A model generated the notes under the pieces. That model was not told the DNA's origin. It ran no database searches and saw nothing but the letters and a program-made list of their open reading frames with translations. This document shows, in pieces, positions 12,620 through 24,522 of a DNA stretch of 64,000 bases; within the stretch, counting starts at the first letter, position 1; each line of letters begins with the position of its first letter. The position numbers and the translations under genes are program-made. Source of the stretch: Aplidium turbinatum (taxonomy: Eukaryota > Chordata > Ascidiacea > Aplousobranchia > Polyclinidae); NCBI GenBank assembly GCA_918807975.1, contig OU964922.1, forward strand, positions 32,662,329-32,726,328. The letters are read 5' to 3'.

Positions 12620-14328
12620 AGATCCAGTTAAGTTGATGCTTCAACAAAAAAAACTTCTGTAAATTCACACACAAAAAATTCGACATAAATTTGGTTTTAT
12701 TGCAGATTTGGTTAGAAACATATTGCTGTCAACATTTGAAGCCTATCTCTTCTGTATATATTTGAAAACAAAGCTTCCATGTTTTTATGTACTTTCGAGG
12801 GTTTTGGTACTTCGGTTTTTTAATCACAAAAACCTGTATTTACAAAATATACACGAGTAAAAAAGCAGAAAGCATTACACCAAACTGATAAAACAAAGTA
12901 TATTATAGAACTTTTGCCACACAGTTATTAGTGTATGAAATCATTAGTCTGTGACAAGTGATAATAAAAACACATCACTAAAGTTGGTCTTCAGTGTGAG
13001 ATTGATGTGACTTCTCACATTCTTTCATCATAAAGTAATTTTAAAACTTTAATATTAGTTACTCTTTTATCACGTGCTTCTTTTGCTTGCTCTATGATCA
13101 AAGGGCCAGTGTTCCAACGATTATCGAAAAACTAAACGATTAAAATTACTCAAACTAACATTGTAAAGCTATCAAGCCAGTAGTAACTTTCGCATGTAAA
13201 CATATTCAGAATAAACATATTAAATTATATCTCCCGGGAAACGTGTGCGTATAAATTGGCAGAAATACATTATGATCGTGATATGTTCCGCACTGTAGTT
13301 CAAACCATACACATCGCAGTTTAGCTTTGTTTTTAGATATAAATGAAACCTGGAAAATGTCGACAGAAGATATTGTGAGCGTAAGAAACATCTGCATAAA
13401 AAATGGAATTATTCTTGTGGCATCTCTGCAAAAGAAACCAATCTGTAGTTAAAAAACAAATAAAATATTTAAAGGCATACTATATGAAATTTTCAAACGG
13501 GAATTAAGCATTAAAATGCGAAAACTGAACATTCAAGAACACATTTCAAAAACAATTACCGAAAAAAATTTGTTTTCAATGGCGCTGGCAAGGCCCAAAG
13601 TCCAATATTTCATTTATTTTCATTTTTTTTTCAAAATGACCAAAAAGTGCAAACACAGCTCCAGAATACGTCATAAAAGACAGCAATGACAAAAGCCACG
13701 TTACAACATCTGATGTTTTAACATCAGATCTGAGGTTTTGAGCAAACTGTCTGATGTTTTGACGTTGAAATCTGATGTTTTGATGTACATACATACATAG
13801 CCTACAGTTAAATCGCCGGCAATAACAACTGTTGCGTGATCAGCCGATTGCTCGTCTTTTGTTACGTAGACTGTACAGTCGCACGCTTCGCTGCTCAGGC
13901 CCATTTTCGTTTTGAAAGCTCTGACACAAGTACAGGTAAAATCGCCAAGTCAGGTTTTTCCTTTAGTATTCCTTTAATTCACATTGCTCATTGGTCTTTT
14001 TTCATTTAATTTTCAAATTATTTCAAAAAAGTTCACAAAAATGTCTTGATGTAGGCTATTAGTTAGGTTTATACGAGAAATTAAAAGATATAAAGAGGAG
14101 CATTAAGTTGTGTGAAAAAAAGAAGTTTTATTGTGATGTACAGTATATAAATCTATATCTCATTGCAAAAACGCATTGGCCTCAAGGATTATTGTTTGTC
14201 CTTGGAGCTCAGTAAAACACAACTCTTCAAACGATGAAACATCAAACTCAAGCAGCTGTTGTGCAACTCCCAGGGTGTGCTGTTGAGCAACACAGCTAAA
14301 GTGTTTGATTGACAGAAAATTCCTGCCA
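12620..14328. repeat. 3' flank of lectin gene, copy 1 of a segmental duplication
   Basis: After the stop, this stretch is shared in order with 32434-34060, 41231-41769 plus 44959-45930, and partly with 36180-36900. Shared words include CTTCCATGTTTTTATGTACT, TATCACGTGCTTC, GCAGAAATACATTATGATCG and CATTGCAAAAACGCATTGGC. It holds a single unit (about 12720-12760) of the 24-bp sequence that became a minisatellite in the other two copies. A cluster of TCTGATGTTTTGA repeats lies at 13705-13790. No gene is supported here. Confidence 0.75.
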
Positions 14329-15187
14329 GAGAATGTAAAATATTACATATGTGCATTGGAATGTGTAATTATATTATAAAAACCATTAGTCTGCGACAAG
14401 TGATATTAAAAAATATCAGCAATATTAAAATTAATTTTCAAAGTGTGGTTGATGTGACATTTAAAATATATTTGTCTACTACAGTCGTTCTGAATGGTCT
14501 CAAAAACGTCGAGTGGCCTTCACAGTATTAGTTACACTTTTATCACATGCCTTCTTTGTGTGTTCTACATCAAAGGAAGCCCCGAAATTAACATTCATAG
14601 AAATATGGGACTTCGGGTTGGAAAGACTAAGAATTATCGATGTGTCAAGTATGGCATAAAATGTAATTTTGCATATAAGCGGCATAGTTTTTACAAAATA
14701 TAATTCAAATCAAAAAGGCATCTAATTTCTTTGTACACAATGATTCGATAACTGTCGAACAGGCCTAGCTGCTATAGCAGTAGGCTCATCATCATCATCT
14801 TCGGCCATGCCTGAATAATGCGTTGGCTACCGTGAGTCTCCAGAACGATCGATTGTCTATAGTTCTGATTGAGTTTACAAAATCTTGGTTTGTCCATGTC
14901 CATGTTGAAAGATTTTTGAGGATTTTCAAACGTGGACGCCCCCAGTGCCTCTGACCAGGAATTTGCCCCATCATTGCTGAATGTTGAATTTTGCGTTGGC
15001 GATAGGCATGCCCGATAACTGTCATTTGCCTTTTTTTGAAAGTTGTGATAAGAACGCCAGGAATACAGCCAGAGTGTCTCCACACTTCTTCGTTAGAGAT
15101 CTTATCCATGCAGTTAATTCCCAGCATTCACCGTATGAACCAAATTTCAGCACTTCTGATCTTCTTTTCTATCTGCGGCATAGGGTG
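14329..15187. repeat. 860-bp direct repeat, copy A
   Basis: Nearly identical to 25376-26243, with the same orientation and only scattered differences. It starts at CCAGAGAATGTAAAATATTA and ends just after TCTATCTGCGGCATAGGGT. It carries the LINE tail described at 14795-15187. A more diverged relative of the left half lies at 34400-34720. Confidence 0.85.
14795..15187 (-). mobile_element. LINE 3' fragment (reverse transcriptase C-terminal region), copy A
   Basis: On the minus strand the frame reads MLGINCMDKISNEEVWRHSG, then RQMTVIGHAYR, HWGRPRLKILKN and FWRLTVANALFRHG. This is the tail of non-LTR ORF2 proteins (pattern: GH..R, G.R..GRPR, WR...A). The coding end is followed by a (GAT)n-like tail at 14786-14800, the usual 3' end of such LINEs. 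It is 5'-truncated; beyond 15187 a possible further piece (LLYGCES in the minus frame at 15188-15235) appears only in this copy. Confidence 0.7.
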
Positions 15188-15254
15188 TAGGATTCACAGC
15201 CATATAGCAGAACTGATCAAACGTAGACATGTAAAATTCTTATTTTAGTGTTTA

Positions 15255-15633
15255 GAGCAGTGGTTCCCAAACTGTGGGACGCGTACCACTAGTGGTACGA
15301 GAAGGTCTTTCAGATGGTACGCGAGAAACTCACGTTGAAACGTGGACGTCCACGCTTGACAGGAGTTAAAATAATACAATTTGCGCAAACTTTCAGATTA
15401 CTCAATGTGCATTATTCTGTCATAATTAATTTTTTTCGTAGGAGATTCAAGCTATTGTGACACAATCTAGGTCAGTGGTTTATAAATTTTTTTCGTTTCA
15501 ATGTTTTGGAAAAATTTTGTTGGACTTGCGACGAACTCAGCGACAGGAATTTTAGTCATTTTTTTTTTTTTTTGTGTCTCTAGTCTTTATTGGTTGCGCG
15601 ACGAAAGGAATTTAGAGTTGCGCAATGTGATTG
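15255..15633 (+). mobile_element. hAT-like element end
   Basis: The sequence starting CAGTGGTTCCCAAACTGTGG, followed by ACGCGTACCACTAGTGGTACG, is a common hAT MITE left terminus. The matching right end is not seen; the adjoining piggyBac-type element begins at 15634, so the rest may be lost or displaced. Assignment rests on the terminus alone. Confidence 0.5.
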
Positions 15634-16358
15634 TTAACCCTTTGCTTTTCAACCTTTTTTTGCAATTTAACTGCTCAAAGGGGGGCCGTTTTTGGACCAA
15701 ATTCAACCAGCTGTTACGTGTGATCTGCTGGTTCTTTTTGAACAGAATTTTTACTAATGTGTAGCAAAATCACTTGTCTATAAGTTTGAAATATTAATAT
15801 TCTGACATTTTGTATGCTTAACTTAATATTTCATTTTTTGCAAAGATACCCAAAAACGATTATTTTACTTTATGTTGCCGCCTTTTAATTACCGTGCTAA
15901 TCCAATTTTACGTAAAGCGCTGCAAAACAATGAGCCCGCTCCAACGCAATGCGGAGTGTGTGTGCCAGCGTATCATATTAGATAGCTTTGCGAGCGAATC
16001 TTACATCGTGCATGCATCGTGCTTTACTTCTGAAATCTTCGATGCAAGAAACCATAGATATTTTAGTGGTTGGACAATCTGGCATTGTTACATTATGTTA
16101 CAATGTAAACAATGACTGAAATTTTCAGTAAACGATGACGGTTTACATTGTTGTGCAATGCAAAAATGACTAATTATATCGCCCTGATATTCAATGATTT
16201 ATATTGTTTTCAGTATCAAATTGAAACAAAAATTGCATTTGTTTTTCAAAAGCCAATGCTTTCCGAAAGTCATAATTTCTATATACTATGGAACCAAGCA
16301 TCCCTTAGCAATAGTACCTAAACCATTAACTTTTTTGTTTATGTGGTTTTGGCTTACA

Positions 16359-16457
16359 ATCATAGAAAATTGATAGACAACAAAGTAGCCTAATTGGGTT
16401 GAAAAACACTAATCAATCCCAATTAGCCTATTTTGTTGTCTATCCATTGTCTATGAT
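16359..16457. repeat. Inverted repeat (hairpin) inside piggyBac-type copy A
   Basis: Arms of about 40 bp: ATCATAGA...GATAGACAACAAAG...CCTAATTGGG and its inverse CCCAATTAGGCTATTTTGTTGTC...TCTATGAT, separated by about 20 nt. Confidence 0.75.
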
Positions 16458-17454
16458 ATTAGCTATGTAGAAAACCAAACTTGTACAGCACATCACGTAA
16501 TAATGTGAAACCTTTTTTTCAATGCGATTTAGCAAAGATCGCGAGATTATGAAAACGAAAAGAGCGAGTTTTTTATTATTCAAATATATCCTGCACACAT
16601 AAAATGTAATTGAATCTTTATGGCAATATTAGCAATCTGACATGTGGAGTAAAGAAGCTATCACATTGTGTTTACATCATTTACGTAATGTGAATGTATT
16701 TTTCAATAAATTGTAGGAATTGTGTAGGAAAGTCAATGCCATGAGATCATAAAAATACAAAAAAATAAACATAAAATAAAGGTTGATAAAAAATAGCCTA
16801 TATAATTTCATATCAAAAGCCATTCATAGCTATATCCAGTGGTGAAGATGTGATGAACAAAACAATGACAAAAAGTAAATGATCATCGAGTTTGGTTATC
16901 TGTCTACCATCTAAAAAACACAGTGCAAAGTATCAACCTTGAATTTATATAAACCAATAGCCTACTATATATTGCTAATTAGGCTACACTGATTGCAGTT
17001 TCATGATAAATTTTCTCATGTTCTAAATGTTTTTTTTTACGCAAGCATGAACAGTGAACAACTGAAAGTTGGTCTTCACCCATTTCTTTGTTCGAAAGAA
17101 GACTACATTTTATATTTTGCAAACACTGCTGGTACGGTATGAAAATGTTATTTCGAATAAAATGATATGACACAAGGCTCTCTGCAACGACAGCACAAAA
17201 AAACTCTATCAAAGACAACAATTTGCGTAATAGATCTACTAATACATGAATAAAGAACACGTTTGTGGAAGTTTTTATACCTACATAAAGCCTTCAAATC
17301 TAATCAGACACATTTACGGCAATTTTTGGTCATTTCATAGAATTTTGATTTATAGCCTATTGGTTTTGCATGTCCTTCGTACAGTAACGTATTGTATCAG
17401 CAATGGATACTTGTCGGATCGAACTTCTACTGTTTTCAATAATTTGAATGGTAT

Positions 17455-17955
17455 CATTTGGCGGTGGATAACTATTTCTCGAATCGCTAAAAATAAAAGA
17501 TAGAACATATTCTTTTTGATGAACAACTGCGTGCTCACTGGCTGGTATATTATAGCACAAGAAATGTTTGGGCATTGTGCGATTTTTCGATGCAATGCTG
17601 GGAAAAAGGAGTAAAATGGTTTATTGTCCACCCAATAAGAAAATCGTTTTTGTTTTATATTGGTTTCACGTCTTGAGACGTTGAATCAATATAAGGAAAA
17701 AGTGATTTTCTGACTGGACTGCTCTAGCCATCAGCTCGGGACAAATTTAGGTCAAACAAAACAATTATGGAAAACTCCGCGATTTGGTGGTGGATTACTA
17801 TTTCTCGAATCGCTAAAAATAAAAGATAGAGCGTATTTGTTTTATGAACAACTGCGTGCTCACTGGCTAGTATATTATAGCACAAGAAATGCTTGGGCTT
17901 TGTGCGATTTTTCAATGGAATGCTGTGGAAAAGGAGTAAAATGATCTATTGTTCA
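17455..17955. repeat. ~325-bp tandem duplication, interrupted by the BEL/Pao element
   Basis: A unit starting near TGGATAACTATTTCTCGAATC (17466) repeats at 17790 (TGGATTACTATTTCTCGAATC). Both continue through CTGCGTGCTCACTGGCT and a run to CACCCAATAAGAAAAT. In the second unit the BEL/Pao element lies exactly at CACCCA|ATAAG, and the unit resumes at 24528 (to about 24690). Each unit carries a palindrome around ACGTTGAATCAA. Confidence 0.75.
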
Positions 17956-17959
17956 CCCA

Positions 17960-18387
17960 TGTTCCGGCGGGTCGATTGCCCTCTTGATTAGAATTGAAAT
18001 TGTGATGAATTTGTAACTTGGCTGGTTGAATTAAGCAACGTTGAATTTGCGTTCTTTCACTGTTATACGTGACGTGGCCCGCCTTCTGACCAAGACGTTT
18101 AATTTCTGATTGTCGCATTTGCCGCGTGCCGGGAGCCGTGGTTTCTGGAGAGTATTTGCCATTGTGTTGAGTTTCATTTCATTATCGAAAAAAGCAAGCT
18201 AGAGAAATGAATGTGTACCACGGATTTAAGTTGTCGTGTTAAAGCCATTGTAAGTTTATACAAAATCAAGTTTTTATCCCAACTCGCGCTCAATAAATCA
18301 AAAAACAACAAGAAACAATTGCAAGTATGATTCAGGCAGACCGAGGAGGGATTGTAGGTAGGCAGTGAGCACCTACTCATGTAACCA
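17960..18387 (+). repeat. BEL/Pao 5' LTR
   Basis: Begins TGTTCCGGCGGGTCG. It matches 24094-24522 base for base by eye up to GTGAGCACCTA, after which the two ends differ slightly (both end in AACCA). Confidence 0.85.
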
Positions 18388-18828
18388 AAAATAAAAACCT
18401 GATTTTTGGACAACTGAAGTAAAGAACTATAAAGTATCTAAATAACGAAATAAAAGAATTAAAAGAACTAACAAAATTGACAGAATTGAAAGAACAAGAA
18501 CTAAAGGACTAACTTAAAGACTAACAAATTTAAATTTCAACCAAGGAAGACTTCTGAAGGGGTGGTCAGCACATCCCTGCAACGAAAGGACTTTAATATA
18601 ACCGTACTTTAATTGTGTTGTAAACTGGAACTCTATTGTACCGGAGCCTAATTGTGTATAATAACTTGTGTAAAATACTGTATTGTTTGTCAAAAGGCTT
18701 GCTCCACCGTAACTCAGAGAGCGGTAAGTTACTAATTAATGTTGGTTACGCTGTCCATTACGTTACGTGTGTCGATATTACTGTGTGTAGGCTGTAGTAT
18801 ACAGTAGTGTAATTTCTTAAATTGATAA

Positions 18829-21800
18829 ATGGAAGGTGACGGTGGCCATCCGGTGTCTCGTACGCTTCCCGTTGGCAGTGGGACAGGGGGCGCTGCGTCT
18901 GGGGGTGGTGCGGCGGAACACCCGGGCGTTGGGCAGGTGTATCCTCAGGGGGTTCATGGCAGCCTTACCCATGCTGATTCCAGTGCAGAAGCTGTGCTCA
19001 GGGACGTCAGACACAAAAAAAGAGAGGTGCTGCAGGGGGTTGGAGAATTAAGGAGAGGTCTCCCCATGGTACATGATGAAGCGTTGCTAGAGCGGGCCTT
19101 GGTTGATATGGCGGAGTTAGAGGGCAACTTTGGAGAACTGTTAGAACTTGCGAATAAACTAAAGGATAGCACTATGATATCTGAAGCTACAGAACAGGTC
19201 AGGTCAGAGATTGAGGAATTGAGACGTACTATAAGACAGAAGCAAATCTCCAAGGTAGATACAAAATTAGGTACAATGAAAGGAAAATCAACCACCAGTG
19301 CCTCGAGTAGTCGCTCGCGCCGTTCAAAAGAAGAAGAGATTGAAATCCGGCTCGAAATGGAGAAGTTGCGGTGGGAAAAACAGATGCGGGTGAACAAAGC
19401 CAAAGCAGAGGAAGCCAGAGCAAAAGCCAAAGCAGAGGAAGCCAAAGCCAAAGCAGAGGAAGCCAGAGCCAAAGCCGAAGCAGAGGAAGCCGAAGCCAGA
19501 GCCGAAATTGAAATGCAGATCAAGGCAGCCGAACTGAGAGCAAGGCAAAGTAAGCTTGACTTGTTTTCACAATGTGGATCGGAGCGCGGGCAACGACGGC
19601 CTACGGCCAGTAGTCTCGGAGTCACCAACTACATCCCTACAGCGATAGAAAAGGTCCAGAGGTGGGACGCTGACATTATCAATCCGCCTGGGAGATCCCA
19701 TGACATTCATGGGGCCGCTAGCATAGATGCCCAACCTAAACAGAGCCAGGCTAAACAGGAGAATTTAATGGAACCGCCACATAGAGAAACTCCCCTAAGA
19801 AAGCTCTTTCCAGGAAACGCCCTCACAAACAAGTATAGAACGTGGACTAAAGATAATTTTTTGGCAAAACCGCCCGGGGGGACCCATGGGGCCGCTGAAA
19901 GAGAACCTCATTATGATTATCAACGTGATTTTTATAGAGAGAAGGTTGTGAAACCGTCACAAACATGCCCCTTAACTGTAAGGAAAGATCTTAAAGGTGA
20001 GAGATGTAATTCACCACTAGTTAAAGATGATGGCCGTGAAACTAGACATGTTATGACATCCCCGCCAGGGCTTAATGCAAACAGAGGTGGTGAGGATCAA
20101 CAAAACTGGTTCTATAAATATCATAATTGTCGCACTTTCTATGACAGGGCCGCATTGATCAACTATGACGGCAACAACATGCCATTTATATTTTTTAAAA
20201 ACCGTATTGAATCACTAATGGAGAGTTGCCCATTTGAGGGAAATCGGCTGACTTTGCTACAGGCAGCCTGCGTACGTAGCGCCGCGCAAACCATCTCAAA
20301 CTTAGCATCGGATACTTCTGGTTGGAGCGAAAAGGAAAGGATCGATATGTCGCTGGATCGCTTGTCCCAGCGCTTTGGTGTTAGAGGCGGATTTCTCGCG
20401 GAGCCGGAGATTCGGCGGATACGGCATGGCAATAAATTATCTGGGATGTCATCATCCTCAATAAAGGAATTCAAAGACGAGCTGGCTCAGTGTACCCTCT
20501 TCGCTAGAGCGTATAACCAGCGTCATCAGCTAGAAGGACGTTTTGTACTAGACTTAGCAGGTCGATTACCTGGATATGCGAAGAAAGACTTTTTGTACTA
20601 TCTGAAAGAGCAATATGGTAGCACCGAGGAACCAAGCTTCCAAAGCCTAATGGATTTCGTAAATTGCGAAGAGACGTGTCGCTCTACGGACTTCGCCATA
20701 CGCTTAATGGAGGAAGTCGTTGCTAGAAAAGATACAAAACGGTCGGCAAGTGATAATCACATTATGCGTATTCGTCAAACCTCAGCACAGCCTGTCAGAA
20801 ATGTCACCCAAGGTAGCAGTCGCGGGTCTGGCTTTAGTTCTGGGAGCCGAGAAGAAACGTTTGGTAGCCGCTCTTTTGAGGGTACGAGGAAGGACATACT
20901 TTGTATCTATTGTGAGAGTAGGAATAAGCAAGAGCGTCACAGACTACCCAATTGTCCTGAGTTCCTAAACTTGACGCCGTCGCGACGCCGAGATGTCATC
21001 GCCACGACTGGCCGTTGTCTAAACTGCCTACGTCTAGGACACGAAGCAAAAAACTGCACCCAATCATGTAATTGTAGGCGCTGCGGCGAACATTTCCGAT
21101 TTAAGCACTATTATCTACTGCACGACGCCTATGTGAATCCTCAAGGAACATCGGGCAATGGCAATGATCTTAGAACGGCACCTGCCGTCACTAATCGTAG
21201 CGTAAGCATCGCTCATAAGAGGGCAGTGTTTAATTGTGTCACGGCTGCGCGGGTCATAAACCCATCTAATGGAGAGACCACTCTGGTTTACTGTCAACAC
21301 GACCCAGGCTCTCAGCTCACATTTGTTTCAAGCCGATTGGCTAAAGAATTGTATCTAAAAGCCACGGATAATGTATCCTTCCGCATGGACACTCTAGCAG
21401 GCAAACAAGAAATACACTCTGATCTGGTTAAATTTAATATCCAATCCTTAGTTATTGACGAACTGTATGGTGATGTGGAAGCAGTGGTAAATGCACCTTG
21501 GAGTGACCATGTCGAAACATTGCCGCAGCATCAAGACTTAAATAGGTTTTCACATTTCGATAATGTTGAATTGATTTCGTTACCTAACAAAATGTCGGTC
21601 GATATTCTAATCGGGAATGACCATGCTTACTTGATGCGAGTATTAGAAGAACGTGTTGGCATGACTCGGGAAGAGCCCCATGCTATTTTAACCCCACTGG
21701 GCTGGCTGGCTAGTGGAGGTCGAGGTTCTATGATCTCTGGTGATTCTAAAGTACGTCGTGTTGCCATTAATGGTAACGTCGCTGAGGAGTCACTTAGTCT

Positions 21801-22992
21801 TGACAGTTTTGATGCGCAGGAGATTGAAATCAGTCGTTTAAAACATGTAATAAAGGATTTAACCCTAACAGATGAAACGATAGAACTGTCCCGCAATGAT
21901 GTCATAGCACAAAAATTTGTTGAGACGCAAAGGAAAGTTGAAGATGGGAGATTTGAAATGCCCGTACCTTTAAAAACCGACTTTGAATTACCGGATAACC
22001 ACTCTTTGGCTTTTGACCGTGTTCTGAGCTTACGACGAAAGGCTTTAAAGCAATCTGATGTTCGAATATTCTTAGTAGAAACGATGACTGAAATGCAGTC
22101 CAGTGAGTACATTGAGCCCGTAAAAGACGATGACTCATCAGCATGTGTGTGGTACTTACCATATTTTGTGACATCCCAAGCAAAAAAGCGAGTGGTATAT
22201 GACGGCAAATCTGAGTTTAAGGGTAGGTGTGTTAATGATGTGATTTTGTCGGGCCCAGACATATTAAACCCTTTAACACAAGTTCTGGCTCGCTTTAGAT
22301 TGGGAAAGTTTGGCCTAATGGCAGACCTAACCAAGTGCTTCTTCCAGATTCAATTACCAATGGAACAACGCGACTTGTTCCGTTTGCTGTGGTTTGAGAA
22401 TAATGATATCGAAAAGGGCAAAGTAATTCCGTTTAGATTTTGTGTACACCCTTGGGGAATTAAAAGCAGTCCATACATCGCCTGCTTAGCTATTCAAAAA
22501 ATGATTGAACAAAACCCCACTGGAGCCAGTGACCTGACCCTGAGTACCATTCGAAAAAATATGTATATGGACGATCTGATATTCTCTGGAAATAGCCTTG
22601 ATGAGGTCAGTGAGATTGCTAAACAAGCCATTGACTTGTTCGATAGCCGAGGCTTTAGTTTGGTGAAATGGAGTGCCAACAAAGGGGCGTTGGATGTTTT
22701 GTCGGACTTTAAAAAAGAGATGCTGGCTTCCTCCTTTCGCGATGTCGACCTCGAAAAAGACGACACAGACTTACCAGTAGCAAAAACTCTAGGTTGTGTG
22801 TGGCAAACCGAGTCAGATTCATTCTTCATTAAGTGCCTCTCTCCAACCTTCCGTATGCCCCGGCCCAGGGAGGGGCCTGGGAAGCAATGGTCAAGCAATT
22901 CAAAATTGCCTTTTCCCACGTTATTGGGAACTCATCACGGAAACCCAACTTTGTTGAACTTCTTACATTTACTGGTAGTGCCACAAGAATAG
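18829..22992 (+). CDS. BEL/Pao gag-protease-RT polyprotein (mobile element gene)
   Basis: One frame of 1387 residues. Residues 185-243 are an Ala/Lys/Glu coiled coil (KAKAEEA repeats). A gag region with the DUF1759-like block follows (FFKNRIESLMESCPF; DRLSQRFG). Zinc-binding clusters are CIYC (from 692) and CLNCLRLGHEAKNC (from 730). The A17-type aspartic protease starts near CQHDPGSQLTFVSS (822). The reverse transcriptase spans about 1110-1320, with VVYDGKSEFKG, ADLTKCFFQI and the catalytic YMDD at 1246-1249. Higher GC and codon use unlike the flanks fit a recent insertion. Treated as a fossil mobile-element gene; not a host function. Confidence 0.88.
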   Translation: MEGDGGHPVSRTLPVGSGTGGAASGGGAAEHPGVGQVYPQGVHGSLTHADSSAEAVLRDVRHKKREVLQGVGELRRGLPMVHDEALLERALVDMAELEGNFGELLELANKLKDSTMISEATEQVRSEIEELRRTIRQKQISKVDTKLGTMKGKSTTSASSSRSRRSKEEEIEIRLEMEKLRWEKQMRVNKAKAEEARAKAKAEEAKAKAEEARAKAEAEEAEARAEIEMQIKAAELRARQSKLDLFSQCGSERGQRRPTASSLGVTNYIPTAIEKVQRWDADIINPPGRSHDIHGAASIDAQPKQSQAKQENLMEPPHRETPLRKLFPGNALTNKYRTWTKDNFLAKPPGGTHGAAEREPHYDYQRDFYREKVVKPSQTCPLTVRKDLKGERCNSPLVKDDGRETRHVMTSPPGLNANRGGEDQQNWFYKYHNCRTFYDRAALINYDGNNMPFIFFKNRIESLMESCPFEGNRLTLLQAACVRSAAQTISNLASDTSGWSEKERIDMSLDRLSQRFGVRGGFLAEPEIRRIRHGNKLSGMSSSSIKEFKDELAQCTLFARAYNQRHQLEGRFVLDLAGRLPGYAKKDFLYYLKEQYGSTEEPSFQSLMDFVNCEETCRSTDFAIRLMEEVVARKDTKRSASDNHIMRIRQTSAQPVRNVTQGSSRGSGFSSGSREETFGSRSFEGTRKDILCIYCESRNKQERHRLPNCPEFLNLTPSRRRDVIATTGRCLNCLRLGHEAKNCTQSCNCRRCGEHFRFKHYYLLHDAYVNPQGTSGNGNDLRTAPAVTNRSVSIAHKRAVFNCVTAARVINPSNGETTLVYCQHDPGSQLTFVSSRLAKELYLKATDNVSFRMDTLAGKQEIHSDLVKFNIQSLVIDELYGDVEAVVNAPWSDHVETLPQHQDLNRFSHFDNVELISLPNKMSVDILIGNDHAYLMRVLEERVGMTREEPHAILTPLGWLASGGRGSMISGDSKVRRVAINGNVAEESLSLDSFDAQEIEISRLKHVIKDLTLTDETIELSRNDVIAQKFVETQRKVEDGRFEMPVPLKTDFELPDNHSLAFDRVLSLRRKALKQSDVRIFLVETMTEMQSSEYIEPVKDDDSSACVWYLPYFVTSQAKKRVVYDGKSEFKGRCVNDVILSGPDILNPLTQVLARFRLGKFGLMADLTKCFFQIQLPMEQRDLFRLLWFENNDIEKGKVIPFRFCVHPWGIKSSPYIACLAIQKMIEQNPTGASDLTLSTIRKNMYMDDLIFSGNSLDEVSEIAKQAIDLFDSRGFSLVKWSANKGALDVLSDFKKEMLASSFRDVDLEKDDTDLPVAKTLGCVWQTESDSFFIKCLSPTFRMPRPREGPGKQWSSNSKLPFPTLLGTHHGNPTLLNFLHLLVVPQE

Positions 22993-23465
22993 TCAACGAA
23001 AGACCTTTAGTCCTTGTTTGTGATGACCTTAAGGATTCTACTGTTATCACCCCAGCCGCCCTCCTTAACCCATTCTTGAGCCCATTTTCATCAGTAGGAA
23101 ATCCTCATGACCGAGATGAGTTACGGAGAGAATATAGGTATAACCTGGCTCTATCTCACAGTTTCTGGGAAAAATGGATCTCTTTCTATTTACCTTCCCT
23201 GCAGGGTAGAAAAAAGTGGGCCAGTTTGGTGGAAAACCTACAGCCTGGCCAATTAGTGGTGGTTGGTTCTCCAGAAGATATAACTAAGAGAGGAAGGTAC
23301 CGTCTGGGGAGAGTCCATGAGATCATCCCCCAAATTAGAAAAGGAAAACCGATTGTCAGGCGCGTCAGGGTGGCAGTCTCAGTGGTGGATGAGGCATCGG
23401 GTGAGGTCAAAGTGGACCTGGTCCTAAGGGATATATCGTGCGTTGCTCCTGTGGGGAATGCTTGA
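22870..23465 (+). CDS. BEL/Pao integrase C-terminal / DUF5641-like region
   Basis: Encodes GGAWEAMVKQFKIAFSHV, NERPLVLVCDDL, TPAALLNP, SHSFWEKWISFYLPSLQGR, LVENLQPGQLVVV and GRYRLGRVHEIIP, the typical tail of BEL/Pao pol proteins, ending with a stop about 630 bp before the 3' LTR. It is part of the same element as the frame before it. Confidence 0.75.
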
Positions 23466-23469
23466 CTGC

Positions 23470-24093
23470 GTTCAGGACCCGGCCACGCCCTGGTCTGTTG
23501 TTAGCTGGTGTCGTCGAGGCATCTGTACCACCCTTGCCTTTCATTTAAATTTGTAGTGTATTGTAGATATGTACCACGCAAATCTGTTATTAACCTGCGT
23601 ATTTCTATGTGTCATCCGCAGGACTCCAATATGCGTAACTCAACAACATGTCTTAGTAACGTATGCTCTACAGCAATCTCAGTCATCGGCCTCGTTATAA
23701 GTAGCTAGTTAGTTAGGCCTACTGTGTAATGCATTTGATTTGTTTGCTATTGTGTGTTTCATGCAAATGATGTAAATGCTAACCGTGTAAGTATTCGCAA
23801 GCAATCTCAGTAATTTGCGTCATTATAAGTAGCTAGTTAGGTACTGTGTAGTGCGTCTGAGTTGTTTGCTACTATGTGTGTCTCATGAAGCTAACGTAGA
23901 TATTAATCGTTAATCGTGTAAGTATTCGCCAGGCCATTGTGGCCAGGGTGTCCAAGTGCCTTGCACTGCTATCAAAAGATAATCACCGTTTTTGTGTAGT
24001 TTTAATGTACATACTTTCTGTGTATTGCATGTCGGGAATCGACCCTTCTACTTCAACCTTTATTTAATTATGTGCCATAATTAGGGGCCGCAA
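23470..24093. other. BEL/Pao 3' untranslated region
   Basis: Non-coding part of the element between pol and the 3' LTR. It contains a degenerate duplication (GCAATCTCAGTAATTTGCGTC / GCAATCTCAGTCATCGGCCTC, each followed by TTATAAGTAGCTAGTTAG), at 23670-23715 and 23800-23845. Confidence 0.6.
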
Positions 24094-24522
24094 TGTTCCG
24101 GCGGGTCGATTGCCCTCTTGATTAGAATTGAAATTGTGATGAATTTGTAACTTGGCTGGTTGAATTAAGCAACGTTGAATTTGCGTTCTTTCACTGTTAT
24201 ACGTGACGTGGCCCGCCTTCTGACCAAGACGTTTAATTTCTGATTGTCGCATTTGCCGCGTGCCGGGAGCCGTGGTTTCTGGAGAGTATTTGCCATTGTG
24301 TTGAGTTTCATTTCATTATCGAAAAAAGCAAGCTAGAGAAATGAATGTGTACCACGGATTTAAGTTGTCGTGTTAAAGCCATTGTAAGTTTATACAAAAT
24401 CAAGTTTTTATCCCAACTCGCGCTCAATAAATCAAAAAACAACAAGAAACAATTGCAAGTATGATTCAGGCAGACCGAGGAGGGATTGTAGGTAGGCAGT
24501 GAGCACCTAATCCTTGGAACCA
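24094..24522 (+). repeat. BEL/Pao 3' LTR
   Basis: Begins TGTTCCGGCGGGTCG and ends CCTTGGAACCA, followed by the duplicated ACCCA. Virtually identical to the 5' LTR. Confidence 0.85.

Larger units (their letters stand above)
17960..24522 (+). mobile_element. BEL/Pao LTR retrotransposon
   Basis: A 6.6-kb LTR element flanked by the 5-bp duplication ACCCA (17955-17959, 24523-24527). LTRs are 17960-18387 and 24094-24522; they look identical except for the last 15 or so bases, so the insertion is recent. The parts are gag with coiled coil, zinc knuckles, A17-type protease, reverse transcriptase and an integrase-end/DUF5641-like region. It appears shorter than a full BEL/Pao element and is probably not whole, with one or two breaks in the second half of pol. 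It sits inside piggyBac-type copy A. Confidence 0.88.

Noticed and set aside
13700-13800. TCTGATGTTTTGA repeats as regulatory array
   Set aside because: Only a few imperfect short copies; no support beyond local sequence similarity.
18954-19628. 224-codon open frame on the minus strand
   Set aside because: It lies opposite the Ala/Lys/Glu coiled-coil of the BEL/Pao gag; the low-complexity codons keep the opposite strand open. No domain.
21627-22334. 235-codon open frame on the minus strand
   Set aside because: Shadow of the reverse transcriptase region on the plus strand.
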